Counted from the first letter of the stretch, positions 15,953 to 24,681 are shown. The stretch: 64,000 nucleotides of DNA from Rugamonas sp045984285 (GCF_045984285.3 NZ_JBJQIK030000003.1:620001-684000), one strand, 5' to 3'. A program made the numbers and translations. Notes: generated from the letters alone by a model not told the origin.

Positions 15953-17703
15953 GTGTTGTACTCCTTGCCGCCGATGCGCACATTGCGCAGCTTGAGATTG
16001 TGGACGTTATATGCGAACCAGGGGTCGGCAGCGCGCGGCGTGCCGAAGTCGGAATCGCTGATGCTGATATTCATCAGCGGCAGGACCGGCGTTCCGGCCG
16101 GGCCGTTGAAACTGGCCGCAACCGGCCCCAGAAGCACCATGGCCTGGTAGCAGGAGTACGCTCCCTCGGGCGTGTTGACATTGCTGACGCGGACATTCGA
16201 GATGTGCACATCCGATACCGACGGCGGCCGGGTGCGGATTGCATCGTCGTTCGGGGTGTAATCGCAATCGATGCTGACGACCGCGCCGCCGTTCGTGGAA
16301 ACCAGCTTGCCGGCGAGCGGCGATCCCGGCAGCGCTTTGTGTTGCTGGCGCCGTGTCTGCACGCCATTCGGCAGCGTCACGTCGCGCACGTAGAAGTAGC
16401 GCAGGAAGCCGCCGCGGTTCATATTCGTCTTCATGCGGATGGCGGTGCCCAGCGGGTCCCGTTCCCAGAAGGCGTTGCGGAACTCGATCTTCTGCGCATA
16501 CACGTGCTCGATGCCGCCTGCCATCTCGCTGCCCAGCGTCACGCCGCCATGGCCGCAGTTCATGATGCAGTTCTGGATCACCACATTGCGCGTCGGCCCG
16601 TATTGCGAATCGCGGTTCTTGCCGGACTTGATGGCGATGCAATCGTCGCCCGTGTTGAACAGGCAGCCATCCACCAGCACCGTGTCGCAGGACTCAGGAT
16701 CGAAACCATCCGAGTTCGGGCCCATGCTCTCCATGCGCACCTTCGAGAAATGCACATTGCGCGAGTTCACGGGATGGTGGATCCAGAACGGCGTGTTGAC
16801 GACCTGGTAGCCCTGCATCAGGACGTCCTCGCAATCGACAAACTCCACCATGCAGGGGCGCAGCGTGTGACCCAGGCCGAACACGCGGCGCTCCGGCGGC
16901 ACGCCTGCCTCGGACAGGATGGGCAGGTATTTGTCGTCCGCGCGCCAGTTCTGGCGGCCGCCGATCATCTGCGGCGTGAGGCCCGGCACTGCCTCCGCGT
17001 TGTTCGGATTGTTCAGGCCCTGGTGCATCTCGCCCGGCTGCGCGCCAGCCGGATTCATGCCCCACCAGCCGGAGCCGCTGCCATCCTCGAAGGGCACGCC
17101 GGCCTGTCCATTCAGCACGCTGGTCCAGTCTGCGCCGGTAATCGCGATGTTTTTCTGGCCACGCGCATACACCATCGGCGAGAAATTCAGGCAGTCGTTA
17201 CCCTGCCAGCGCGACAGCACCAGCTTGCCCTTTGCGCCGCAGTCGAAGTCGCCGTCGCGTGCGTAGTCTGTCGGGTTTGCGCTGAAGTAGACGTGCGCGC
17301 CCTTCTCCAGGTGCACATGCACGTTCGACAGCAGCGTGATCGGGCCTTTGCAATACCAGTTCCCTGCCGGGATAAGCACACTTCCGCCGCCGGCCTTGTG
17401 TGCGGCGGCGATGGCTGCGCGGATAGCGGGATAGCTGTCATGCGAGCCCGCTACGGGCGTATCGAGTTCCCCCCTGACCTTGAGTTCGACCAGGCCTTTG
17501 ACCCTGGCCAGCGCGCATGGCTTCGCGCCAAAGGCCGTGATGGGAAAGTCCTTGTCCGGGAAAGCCAGGGGCTTTGCGAAACGGTCAATGATCTGCTGTG
17601 CACGCGCCCATGGGTCGGGCTGGCCGGAAGCCAGCAGCGGTAAGCCGCCTGCTGCGAGCGCTGCGCCTTTCAGCAAGGTACGGCGTTGAAGGGATATTTT
17701 CAT
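15949..17703 (-). CDS. Exported polygalacturonase, glycoside hydrolase family 28
   Basis: This 584 aa enzyme hydrolyses alpha-1,4 galacturonosyl bonds. The N-terminus MKISLQRRTLLKGAALAAGG has a twin-arginine pattern, so export by Tat is likely, unlike the Sec-type signals of its operon partners. The right-handed beta-helix shows GH28 active-site motifs FNTGDDCIAIKSGK, CGHGGVTLGSEMAGG and AIRMKTN (the usual RIK is RMK here). FGAKP near residue 58 and IPAGNWYCKGPITLLSNVHVH are typical of the start of the helix. Large inserts lengthen it compared with small GH28 enzymes, as in exo-acting bacterial members; exo action is inference. It is coupled to both neighbours by ATGA overlaps. Confidence 0.92.
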   Translation of the reverse strand: MKISLQRRTLLKGAALAAGGLPLLASGQPDPWARAQQIIDRFAKPLAFPDKDFPITAFGAKPCALARVKGLVELKVRGELDTPVAGSHDSYPAIRAAIAAAHKAGGGSVLIPAGNWYCKGPITLLSNVHVHLEKGAHVYFSANPTDYARDGDFDCGAKGKLVLSRWQGNDCLNFSPMVYARGQKNIAITGADWTSVLNGQAGVPFEDGSGSGWWGMNPAGAQPGEMHQGLNNPNNAEAVPGLTPQMIGGRQNWRADDKYLPILSEAGVPPERRVFGLGHTLRPCMVEFVDCEDVLMQGYQVVNTPFWIHHPVNSRNVHFSKVRMESMGPNSDGFDPESCDTVLVDGCLFNTGDDCIAIKSGKNRDSQYGPTRNVVIQNCIMNCGHGGVTLGSEMAGGIEHVYAQKIEFRNAFWERDPLGTAIRMKTNMNRGGFLRYFYVRDVTLPNGVQTRRQQHKALPGSPLAGKLVSTNGGAVVSIDCDYTPNDDAIRTRPPSVSDVHISNVRVSNVNTPEGAYSCYQAMVLLGPVAASFNGPAGTPVLPLMNISISDSDFGTPRAADPWFAYNVHNLKLRNVRIGGKEYNT

Positions 17704-20030
17704 GGTGTCGATTTGTCCTTATCGGGGTTCCAGCCTTTGCCGCCGCCAAACTGCGCAAACACACGGCTCCGGCTTGCAAACGGTTCTGCCTCGGTGGCGC
17801 TGATGACGCGGCCACCCTTGCGCGCCGAAATGTCCAGCGGCCTGCCTTCCGGGTCCATGCTGTTGAATTCGAACCAGCCGGTGCCTGCGCGCGGCACGCC
17901 GTTCCAGCCTACGGGTGCGATATGCGTATCCATACGGCTGTTGATGTAGCTGACCTTGTCCCACGCGGTCGGCACGCCGGGCCGCGCCAGGTAAATGGAG
18001 CCCGGCAGTACGGCGTTGCCTGCCGGACCAGGGCCGTGCGTGAAGCGGCTGTTCAGGAACACGAAGCCCGGATCGTGCTCGCCCACGGTGCGCGCCTGCA
18101 TCACGTAGCCGCCCAGTTCCGAGCCCTTGCTGTTGCCAAGCGAGCGGATCTCACATTCCTCGAACAGCGCGGCGCGGTTGTAGCCCCAGATGAAGTCCAC
18201 GGTACCTGCGACCAGGCTTTGATAGAACCATGAATAGCCCTTGACCTGGATCGTATCCTGCTCGCTGATGAAGTCTGAATGCGTGGCAACCAGCCGGCCT
18301 TCGCCGGCAAAGTTGAGCGCCTCGGCCTGACCGCCGATGGTCTTAACATTCCAGGTGGTGTTGAAGACGGTGAGCGTATCCAGCCGCAGCAGGTCCGCGT
18401 CTTCCACCAGGAACAGGGAGCGGCCGCCGGTTGCGCCGGGAGCCAGCGGCGGCTGGCCCACGCCGCTGCCCGGATTCAGGCCGTCGTTGTTCTCCTCCGC
18501 GATGATGGCGCCTTGCCGGCTTTCGCCTTTCAGCGTCACATTGTCCTTGCCGCGCAGGTAAAGCAGCTCCTCATAGCGTCCATTAGCGATGCGGATTGTT
18601 ACCGGCTGCGCGCGCGGCACATTGCGCATCACGTGGTTCAGCGCGCCCTGCACCGTGCGAAAATCGGCCGGGCCGTCATCGTCCACGCTCAAGGTGTTGC
18701 CGGCCGGCGCCGCGGCGCGGGTGCGGAAGCGCCATCCGGCGGCCTTGCCGATGCCGTCGAAGCGCTTTCCGCCCAGGCTGGCGCCGCCAAACAGCTTGCC
18801 ATCCACGGTGACGTAATATTCCGTGCCATAGGCCAGGCGGCTGTCGTGCAGGCGGATCGTGGCCTTGCTGCCATTCAGCTGGATCGGCTGCCACCGCACC
18901 ACACGCTGCACGCCGTCGGGCGCAGCGCCGATGGCGTTGACCTCATGACCCAGATGGACCTCATCCACCAGCGCGTTGTCCGCAGCGCGCCACACGCGCA
19001 CCGTGCCGCTGGCGCCGAGCTGCGGCGCGGCGTCGAAATGCAGTTGCAGCACGCTGTCGACATGCGCATCCTTCGCCCCCGGCGCTGGAGCTGCACGGCC
19101 CTGCAGCGCATAGCGCTGGCGCGATTCCACCACGGCGGGGGCCATATTCACGCTGAGCGTGAGGGCGACGTTCGGATCTTGTATGCTGGTGAGCGTGATG
19201 GCGGCTTGCCCCGCCTTGCCGGGGTTCACTGCCAGGGTGTCGCCATCGGCCTGCACGCGCACGACGGCGGGATCGGACGAGCGCGCAGTGAAGCTGCCCA
19301 AGGCAATGCCATCCCGGCTGAACGTCCGCACCGGATAGCGCTGTACTGCACCGCCGGACTGCAGGCCAAGCTGCAGTCCGCGCCGCGCCAGGCCGATGCT
19401 GACCGGCGCCACCTGCATGCTGCCGGCACGCAGGTCGTCCACTTCAAAATCCCCCTCCAGCGATAGCACGCCGACGCGCGGCGGCGGCAATCCCGGTTCT
19501 TCCATGCCGATGGTGCGCAGGCCGTTCACGTGCAGCGTGAGCAAACCGCCGTCGCGGTCCAGCCGCAGGGTATAGAAGCTGCCTGCCGGGTCCAGCTCGC
19601 GGCCTACGCGTTTCAGGTAGCGCAGCTTGCCGTCCGCCATACGGGCAACGGCCAGCACCAGGCGCTTGCTGCCCGGTGCCAGCTCCAGGCCGAAGCCCAG
19701 CCAGTTGCCTTCGTCCGCATAGCTTGCGATCACAAAGCCCTTGCCGCCCTGCTGCATGGGCCGCAGCCGCGCTTCGATGAAGTGCGCGCCGCCGCTGGCC
19801 TGCTGCGTTTCCGCCGCCGGCACCAATTGCGCGGGCCCGCCTGAACGCAGGTGGAGCAGGCGGTTCGGCGTTTCCGCCTGCTGCCGCAGCTCGGGCACGG
19901 CCCGGTCCCACGCGCCTGCGCCTTGCTCGAAATCGCGGCACCAGCCGGCGCCGCCGGGGCATGCCGCGTTCGCGGCAAAGGATGATGCTGCTGCCAGCGC
20001 GGCAGCGATGAATCTCAATCTCATATTCAT
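17700..20030 (-). CDS. Multidomain pectinesterase (carbohydrate esterase family 8)
   Basis: This 776 aa secreted enzyme demethylates pectin so that lyase and hydrolase can act. The start at 20030 overlaps the preceding stop (ATGA) and gives the signal peptide MNMRLRFIAAALAAASSFAANA. Residues 25-200 form a lectin/LamG-like beta domain, about 205-300 a bacterial Ig-like segment (AVNPGKAGQAAITLTS) and about 310-450 another Ig-like region. The CE8 beta-helix starts near 455 (LSVDDDGPADFRTVQGALNHV). Active-site segments are SEQDTIQVKGYSWFYQS and GTVDFIWGYNRALFEEC-like with the two aspartates, plus YLARPG (LGRPW in many homologues). The accessory N-terminal domains are unusual in number and may bind the polymer. 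Confidence 0.9.
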   Translation of the reverse strand: MNMRLRFIAAALAAASSFAANAACPGGAGWCRDFEQGAGAWDRAVPELRQQAETPNRLLHLRSGGPAQLVPAAETQQASGGAHFIEARLRPMQQGGKGFVIASYADEGNWLGFGLELAPGSKRLVLAVARMADGKLRYLKRVGRELDPAGSFYTLRLDRDGGLLTLHVNGLRTIGMEEPGLPPPRVGVLSLEGDFEVDDLRAGSMQVAPVSIGLARRGLQLGLQSGGAVQRYPVRTFSRDGIALGSFTARSSDPAVVRVQADGDTLAVNPGKAGQAAITLTSIQDPNVALTLSVNMAPAVVESRQRYALQGRAAPAPGAKDAHVDSVLQLHFDAAPQLGASGTVRVWRAADNALVDEVHLGHEVNAIGAAPDGVQRVVRWQPIQLNGSKATIRLHDSRLAYGTEYYVTVDGKLFGGASLGGKRFDGIGKAAGWRFRTRAAAPAGNTLSVDDDGPADFRTVQGALNHVMRNVPRAQPVTIRIANGRYEELLYLRGKDNVTLKGESRQGAIIAEENNDGLNPGSGVGQPPLAPGATGGRSLFLVEDADLLRLDTLTVFNTTWNVKTIGGQAEALNFAGEGRLVATHSDFISEQDTIQVKGYSWFYQSLVAGTVDFIWGYNRAALFEECEIRSLGNSKGSELGGYVMQARTVGEHDPGFVFLNSRFTHGPGPAGNAVLPGSIYLARPGVPTAWDKVSYINSRMDTHIAPVGWNGVPRAGTGWFEFNSMDPEGRPLDISARKGGRVISATEAEPFASRSRVFAQFGGGKGWNPDKDKSTP

Positions 20031-21577
20031 GGAATGCGGATAATGCGTAAGGCCATATACGGGCGGCCAGGAAGTTTGATGCTGCGTCCCTGCTTGTCGG
20101 CAAAGGTGTAGTCGTCGCGCTTGCGGATTTCGAACACTCCATCGACCGGCGTAACCGTCATGTTCCAGGTATCGATCACCTCCGCACGGAACTTCATGCC
20201 ATCCTGCAGGCCGGTCTTGAACAGCACGAAGGGCCAGGCTTCCGGCTTCTTCGTGCCAAAGTAACCCAGGTAATACTGGGCGTGCTTGCCCGCGAACGGG
20301 TGGTCCTGCCATTTGTCGATGGGCTCCAGCCCTTCGGCCGGGCTCTCGCTCAGGATCTTGCGGAAGAAGGCCAGCCTTTGCGGACTCTGGCCGTGCAGCA
20401 CACCGCCCTTCGACCACCACGCTATCTCCTGCGGGTGCTGGTAGGTCTCGCTGTGCCCCACATAAGTACCCGCGATGGCGCCCTGCCAGAAGCGCAGCAC
20501 CATTTCTTCCGGCGTGAGCTGCCCCCAGCGCTGCCTGAAATTGCCCTCGTACTTCACCTCGTCGTACACCACAGGCTTGTTATACACGTCGCGCAGCAGC
20601 ACGGCACGCTCGAAGTCCTCGGTGAGCGCGCCGCTTTGCACGCTCACATGCGTTACCCATGGCTTGGTGTGGTTATAGAACACAAAGGCATTGTGGATGG
20701 AACGCAGGTGCTGGTAAGGATCCTGCTCCTGCACGATGCGGAAGTAGCTGTCCCACTCCTCCATCGATTTGCTCTTCACGAAATCGAACTCGTTGGCCAT
20801 GGACCACCACACATTGCGGTAGGCGGAGAGCCGCGCCACCACGTAGCGCAGGTAGCGTTCGTTGGCTTCCGGCGGCATGCTGTCGAAACCCCAGGCGCCT
20901 TTATCGTAGGGATGGAACAGGATCAGGTCCGCCTCGATACCGAGGTCGCGCAGCTGGGCCACGCGCTGTTCGAGGTGGCGGAAGAAGGCAGGATTGAAAC
21001 GGCTGAAGTCCCACTGTTTGGGCGGCTGGCCTTCAAAGGCGTAGAAGCGCGGTTCGTTCCTGTTGTATTCGTAGCGTTTGGGGAATATACCCATGCGCAT
21101 CTTGTTGAATGGCGCCGCGGCGAGCGTGCGCAGGGTTTGCTGCTCCAGCTCCTCGGTCTGGTGCGTCCATGCGTAGCTGGTGGTGCCCACCTGCCAGTAC
21201 GGCGTGCCATCCTCGTAGGCGAAGTGCCAGGTATTCTTGACCCGCACCGGCCCGTGGTTGCCTGCACCCGGTGCAACGGCGGTGATGCTGCCCTTCTTCC
21301 CGTCCAGTTCCGGACGGTTGCTGTGCGTTTCATACTCCCACACGCCCACGCTGTCAGGCATGAAGCGCAGCTTGTACTGGCCGTCGCCATCGTAGAAGCC
21401 CGGCACCTTCAGCATGCGCTGGCCCTGGCGGAAGCTTGCGGAGAGTTCTGTCTCAAGAAAAGGATTGCCGCCGGCGGGCCCTTTGAGATCGATATCGATA
21501 CTGCCCCAGCGTTCGACCGTTTGCGCCTGCGCCAGCATGCACAGGGCGGCGAGCAGCATGAACAATGCTTTCTTCAT
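20027..21577 (-). CDS. DUF5060/DUF4038/DUF5605 protein, GH140-like (copy 1)
   Basis: This 516 aa secreted protein has the same three-domain build as the one at 14408-15952: signal peptide to about residue 18, DUF5060 beta domain, DUF4038 barrel with DGTPYWQVGTTSYAWTHQT, NVWWSMANEFDF and VVYDEVKYEGNF, and a DUF5605 beta domain ending LPGRPYMALRIIRIP. By eye about three quarters of positions are shared with copy 2. Differences cluster in the barrel segment after FNK(M/L)RM (IFPKRYEYNRNEPRFYAF versus VFPNHDDKNVLPRYPF), which may shift substrate preference. It is the first enzyme gene after the TonB receptor, separated by 66 bases that hold a strong hairpin. Confidence 0.85.
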   Translation of the reverse strand: MKKALFMLLAALCMLAQAQTVERWGSIDIDLKGPAGGNPFLETELSASFRQGQRMLKVPGFYDGDGQYKLRFMPDSVGVWEYETHSNRPELDGKKGSITAVAPGAGNHGPVRVKNTWHFAYEDGTPYWQVGTTSYAWTHQTEELEQQTLRTLAAAPFNKMRMGIFPKRYEYNRNEPRFYAFEGQPPKQWDFSRFNPAFFRHLEQRVAQLRDLGIEADLILFHPYDKGAWGFDSMPPEANERYLRYVVARLSAYRNVWWSMANEFDFVKSKSMEEWDSYFRIVQEQDPYQHLRSIHNAFVFYNHTKPWVTHVSVQSGALTEDFERAVLLRDVYNKPVVYDEVKYEGNFRQRWGQLTPEEMVLRFWQGAIAGTYVGHSETYQHPQEIAWWSKGGVLHGQSPQRLAFFRKILSESPAEGLEPIDKWQDHPFAGKHAQYYLGYFGTKKPEAWPFVLFKTGLQDGMKFRAEVIDTWNMTVTPVDGVFEIRKRDDYTFADKQGRSIKLPGRPYMALRIIRIP

Positions 21578-21600
21578 CGCGTCCTCATTACAGCAGATGT

Positions 21601-21628
21601 GCTGCGGGCCCGTTTCCGGGCCCGCAGC
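21601..21628. promoter_or_regulatory. Intercistronic hairpin after the pectin TonB receptor gene
   Basis: GCTGCGGGCCCG (21601-21612) and CGGGCCCGCAGC (21617-21628) form a perfect 12-base stem with a TTTC loop. It lies in the 66-base gap between the receptor stop and the next start on the minus strand. There is no T-run after it, so a simple Rho-independent terminator is unlikely. An mRNA-stabilising or partially terminating hairpin that keeps receptor transcript above enzyme transcript is plausible. Confidence 0.6.
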
Positions 21629-21643
21629 TGGCTTACAAGCCGG

Positions 21644-24556
21644 TCAGAACTTGTATTCGACGGAGAGGCGGTACACGCGTCCCATCATATCGGCCAGGCT
21701 GGTAACGTAGCCGCCGCTGTAGATGGTGTTGGCGGTGATTGGCGGCCATTCCTCGGTGATGTTGTTCACACCCAGCGTTACGACGGTGTTCTTGAAGCCC
21801 GCGTAGCGCACGTTGAGGTTGTACTGGCTATACGCTTCCACTTCGGTCACGCTGGAACCGGCGCGTGGCGTCAGGTCCTTGAAGTGGGTGTTGTAGCGCT
21901 GCGAGAGCGTGGTTTTCCAGTCGCCGCTGGTCCAGGTCAGCGCCGCCGTGTGCTTCCAGCGCGGGTTCAGCTGCGGCATGCCTGCCAGGCCGGAGTTCGG
22001 GCCTGCACCGCCGTAGCGGCCGTCGTTGGTGATGATGCCCACGTTCGACAGCCATGCGCCGTCCTTCTCGGCCTGGAACTCGTACTTGTGGTACCAGGTG
22101 CCGTCCAGCTTCGCGTCAAAGGTGCCGACGCTGGTTTTCGGGAAGCGGTAGGTCGCCGATACGTCCGCGCCGCGGATGCGGGTCTGGCCGCGGTTCGCCT
22201 GGCTGGCCACGATGTGGTCGATGGTGCCATCGGCCTTGCGGACGAAGAACTGCGCGTACTTTTCCGGATTCTGCTGGATTTCGGCGATGGTGATCGCACC
22301 CAGCACGTCACGCAGCTTCAGGCCCCAGTAGTCGACGGTGATCGACAGGTCTTTCAGCGGCTCCAGGCCGAAACCGAAGGAGAAACCGCGCGACTTCTCG
22401 GGCTTCAGGAAGGAGTTGTTCGGCGACTTGGTCCAGTAGGTGGTTTCCACGTTACACACCTGGTCCGCGGTGTAGCCCGGCGACGGGGTGCCGGTGGCCG
22501 GGACGGTTGGCTGCGAGCTGCGGCACAGGACCGGGTCATCCATCACCTGCGTACGCACTTCCGGCGTCGGGTTCTGGATGTCCATGATGGACGGCGCACG
22601 GAAGCCGGTGGACACCGAGCCGCGCAGCAGCAACTGTTTGGTCGGCGTCCAGCGCGCTGCCAGCGCCGGGTTGACGGTCGTGGTTTTCAGGTCGTCGAAA
22701 TGGTCGGCGCGTACCGAACCGTTCATCACGAAGCTGTCGGTGAATGGCGCATCCAGCTCCATCACCAGCGAGGAAATCTGGCGCTTCAGCTTCTTCGCCA
22801 CGCCCTGCGGGGTTTCACCCACCAGGTCGGACTGCACCACGTTGCCCGACTTATCGATGTTATAGCTGCCGTCGGCCTTCTTCAGCACATAATCCAGCGG
22901 TGCATTGAAGGTGCGGGCCGAGTCTTCGCGCAGTTCGCCGGACAGTGCCAGCGTCAGGTCGCCGCCGCCCAGCTGCCAGATCGGGCGCGACACGGTAGCG
23001 TCCACGCTCTTGTTGAAGGCCTTGTTCAGGCGGTAGGTATAGTCTTCCGCCTGGATGCTGCGCAGGTATTCGGCGCCCGCTGCGTCCTGCAGGCCGAACG
23101 GATTCAGGATGCCCTTGTCGAAGCCTTCCTGCGCCTTCGAATACAGGATGTAGCCTTCGCCCACGCGGGTATCGCGCTTGGACTGGCCGTAGTTCAGGCC
23201 CACGCGGTAGTCCCAGCCCATCACCTCGCCCTCGGCCGACAGCACGATGCGGTTATTGGTCTGTTCGTCGTTGCGGTAAGCCGGGCCCAGTTCGGCAGGA
23301 CCCCACTGGAAGTAAATGGTGCGGTTGTTCATGTTCAGCGGGCTGACCGTACCTGGCGTCTTGGTCGAATCGATGAACATGGCGGGGCTGTTGGCGCCCG
23401 TGTTGCTGCCCACCACCTGCACGGCCGGCGTGATGCCATTGCCCGGATAGTATTTGCTGCTCGGCGACAGCGAGTAGGTTGTGAACGGCTGGGTAGCGCC
23501 AGGCACCTGCATGCCGCGGTACTTCTCGACGGTGAAATTGGCGTGCAGGATTTCCAGGTCGATCTTGTGGCCGCCGGACAGGTTCATGCTGGCGCGGCCG
23601 CTCACCGTGGTGATCTTGCTGCCATCGGTAACAGCGTTCCAGTACAGTGGATTACGGAAGCAGCCCGGCGCATACACGGGCGGTGTGGCCAGGCTGTTGT
23701 TACCCAGCGTTGGCGAAGCGTATGGCGACGCGCAGCCGCTGGCGAAGGCCGGATTGTAGTTCGAGTTCGCGTTGCGGGCAAAACCGAAGTTCGCGATCGG
23801 CGAAGGATTGCGCGCGTCCGGCGTAATGCCCAGGCCCAGGGTGCGCAGGGTGGCCGGGTCGTGCTGGTCCGGACGGTCCTGCTGGAACAGCGCGCCCTTT
23901 TCCTGGTGGTCCACCGCGATATAGGCATTCCAGCCTTGTTCGCGCAGGTCGCCCCAGCCCACGATGGCGCCAATCGATTTGGTGCGGCCGTCGCCGCTCA
24001 TCTCCGGCGTGGCGTATTCGGCCTTGACCGAGGCGCCCTTGTAACCGCGCTTGGTCCAGTAATTCTGCACGCCGCCGATGGCGTCCGCGCCGTAGATGGA
24101 TGCCGCGCCGCCGTTCAGGGTTTCAACCCGGTCCAGCGCCATGCGCGGAATCACGTTGACGGAGATGTACTGGTCCTGCAGCGGCTCGTTGGCGAGCCGG
24201 CGGCCGTTCAGCAGCGACAGGGTACGCATCGGGCCCAGGCCACGCAGGTTGGTGACGGGACCGGCAGCGCCGGAGTTGGTGCCGAGGGACAGCGACTGCG
24301 GCTGCTCCAGCACGAAGTCTTTCAGTTCGGTGTGGCCGCGCGCTTCAAGTTCCGTTGCCTTCACGGTCATCAGTGGGATCGCGCCTTCATCCGCCACGCG
24401 GCGGATCAGCGAGCCAGTCACCACCACGGCCTGCACTGGTTCGGCCTTGGTTTCGGTCTGCCGGGCGTGTACCTGCCCAGACATTTGCAGCACGGCGGCA
24501 GCAACAGCGGATGCCAGCGCCACACGGCGTAATTCGGGTTTACGTGCAGAACTCAT
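21644..24556 (-). CDS. TonB-dependent receptor of the pectin locus
   Basis: This is an outer-membrane receptor of 970 aa, probably importing oligogalacturonides. The signal peptide ends near QVHARQ; the plug begins at VVVTGSLIRR and shows LLNGRRL, VETLNGGAASIYGADAIGGVQNYW. The barrel fills the rest and ends with the beta-signal YRLSVEYKF. The start at 24556 has the ribosome-binding sequence AGGAGGAG just upstream; the frame is open for 13 more codons. It is the first gene of the operon, with a promoter at 24618-24646 and FadR-like operators around it. Large size and plug type match the carbohydrate receptors of Xanthomonas and relatives. No inner-membrane transporter for the products is in the window. 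Confidence 0.92.
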   Translation of the reverse strand: MSSARKPELRRVALASAVAAAVLQMSGQVHARQTETKAEPVQAVVVTGSLIRRVADEGAIPLMTVKATELEARGHTELKDFVLEQPQSLSLGTNSGAAGPVTNLRGLGPMRTLSLLNGRRLANEPLQDQYISVNVIPRMALDRVETLNGGAASIYGADAIGGVQNYWTKRGYKGASVKAEYATPEMSGDGRTKSIGAIVGWGDLREQGWNAYIAVDHQEKGALFQQDRPDQHDPATLRTLGLGITPDARNPSPIANFGFARNANSNYNPAFASGCASPYASPTLGNNSLATPPVYAPGCFRNPLYWNAVTDGSKITTVSGRASMNLSGGHKIDLEILHANFTVEKYRGMQVPGATQPFTTYSLSPSSKYYPGNGITPAVQVVGSNTGANSPAMFIDSTKTPGTVSPLNMNNRTIYFQWGPAELGPAYRNDEQTNNRIVLSAEGEVMGWDYRVGLNYGQSKRDTRVGEGYILYSKAQEGFDKGILNPFGLQDAAGAEYLRSIQAEDYTYRLNKAFNKSVDATVSRPIWQLGGGDLTLALSGELREDSARTFNAPLDYVLKKADGSYNIDKSGNVVQSDLVGETPQGVAKKLKRQISSLVMELDAPFTDSFVMNGSVRADHFDDLKTTTVNPALAARWTPTKQLLLRGSVSTGFRAPSIMDIQNPTPEVRTQVMDDPVLCRSSQPTVPATGTPSPGYTADQVCNVETTYWTKSPNNSFLKPEKSRGFSFGFGLEPLKDLSITVDYWGLKLRDVLGAITIAEIQQNPEKYAQFFVRKADGTIDHIVASQANRGQTRIRGADVSATYRFPKTSVGTFDAKLDGTWYHKYEFQAEKDGAWLSNVGIITNDGRYGGAGPNSGLAGMPQLNPRWKHTAALTWTSGDWKTTLSQRYNTHFKDLTPRAGSSVTEVEAYSQYNLNVRYAGFKNTVVTLGVNNITEEWPPITANTIYSGGYVTSLADMMGRVYRLSVEYKF

Positions 24557-24574
24557 GTGTCTCCTCCTGTTTTT

Positions 24575-24594
24575 TGATCGAATTGGCTCGATCA
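24575..24594. promoter_or_regulatory. Inverted repeat in the leader of the pectin TonB receptor
   Basis: TGATCGA (24575-24581) and TCGATCA (24588-24594) form a perfect 7-base inverted repeat with a 6-base spacer. It lies between the predicted transcription start and the ribosome-binding site of the receptor gene. It could be a LacI- or GntR-type operator or a leader hairpin. Its sequence differs from the TGGT-N3-ACCA sites upstream, so a second regulator is possible. Confidence 0.45.
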
Positions 24595-24605
24595 CTTATT
24601 TTCAC

Positions 24606-24616
24606 TGGTACAACCA
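24606..24616. promoter_or_regulatory. FadR-like operator 1 of the pectin operon
   Basis: TGGTACAACCA is a perfect TGGT-N3-ACCA site; with flanks it reads CACTGGTACAACCAGAT, close to the known E. coli FadR consensus AACTGGTCNGACCAGTT. It overlaps the predicted transcription start (about 24611 on the minus strand), so binding would block transcription. The likely ligand protein is the GntR/FCD regulator at 12567-13223. Confidence 0.65.
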
Positions 24617-24617
24617 G

Positions 24618-24646
24618 ATACTAAACTGGCCAGACCAATTGAACAA
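24618..24646 (-). promoter_or_regulatory. Predicted sigma-70-type promoter of the pectin operon
   Basis: On the minus strand TTGTTC (24646-24641) and TAGTAT (24623-24618) are separated by exactly 17 bases and resemble -35 and -10 elements. The spacer holds operator 2 and the start point overlaps operator 1. The elements are only moderate matches (four of six each), but spacing and operator placement support the call. Confidence 0.5.
24627..24637. promoter_or_regulatory. FadR-like operator 2 of the pectin operon
   Basis: TGGCCAGACCA, with flanks AACTGGCCAGACCAATT, matches the FadR-type consensus with one change in the left TGGT half. It lies inside the 17-base spacer of the predicted promoter, and its start is 21 bases (two helical turns) from that of operator 1. 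Confidence 0.6.
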
Positions 24647-24670
24647 GAAAAAACACCATGAAACGCAAAG

Positions 24671-24681
24671 TGGCCAGACCA
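24671..24681. promoter_or_regulatory. FadR-like operator 3 of the pectin operon
   Basis: A second exact copy of TGGCCAGACCA, with a matching right flank (GACCAGATT), lies 25 bases upstream of the -35 element and 44 bases (about four turns) from operator 2. The remaining sequence up to 24968 shows nothing else I can support, apart from the ribosome-binding site of the next gene. Confidence 0.55.

Noticed and set aside
20282..24532. Very long open frame antisense to the pectin receptor and a GH140-like gene
   Set aside because: It lacks any domain and follows from high GC with few stops on the opposite strand. The sense-strand genes have clear motifs. Similar long antisense frames at 1104-3035 and 44361-46766 were dropped for the same reason.
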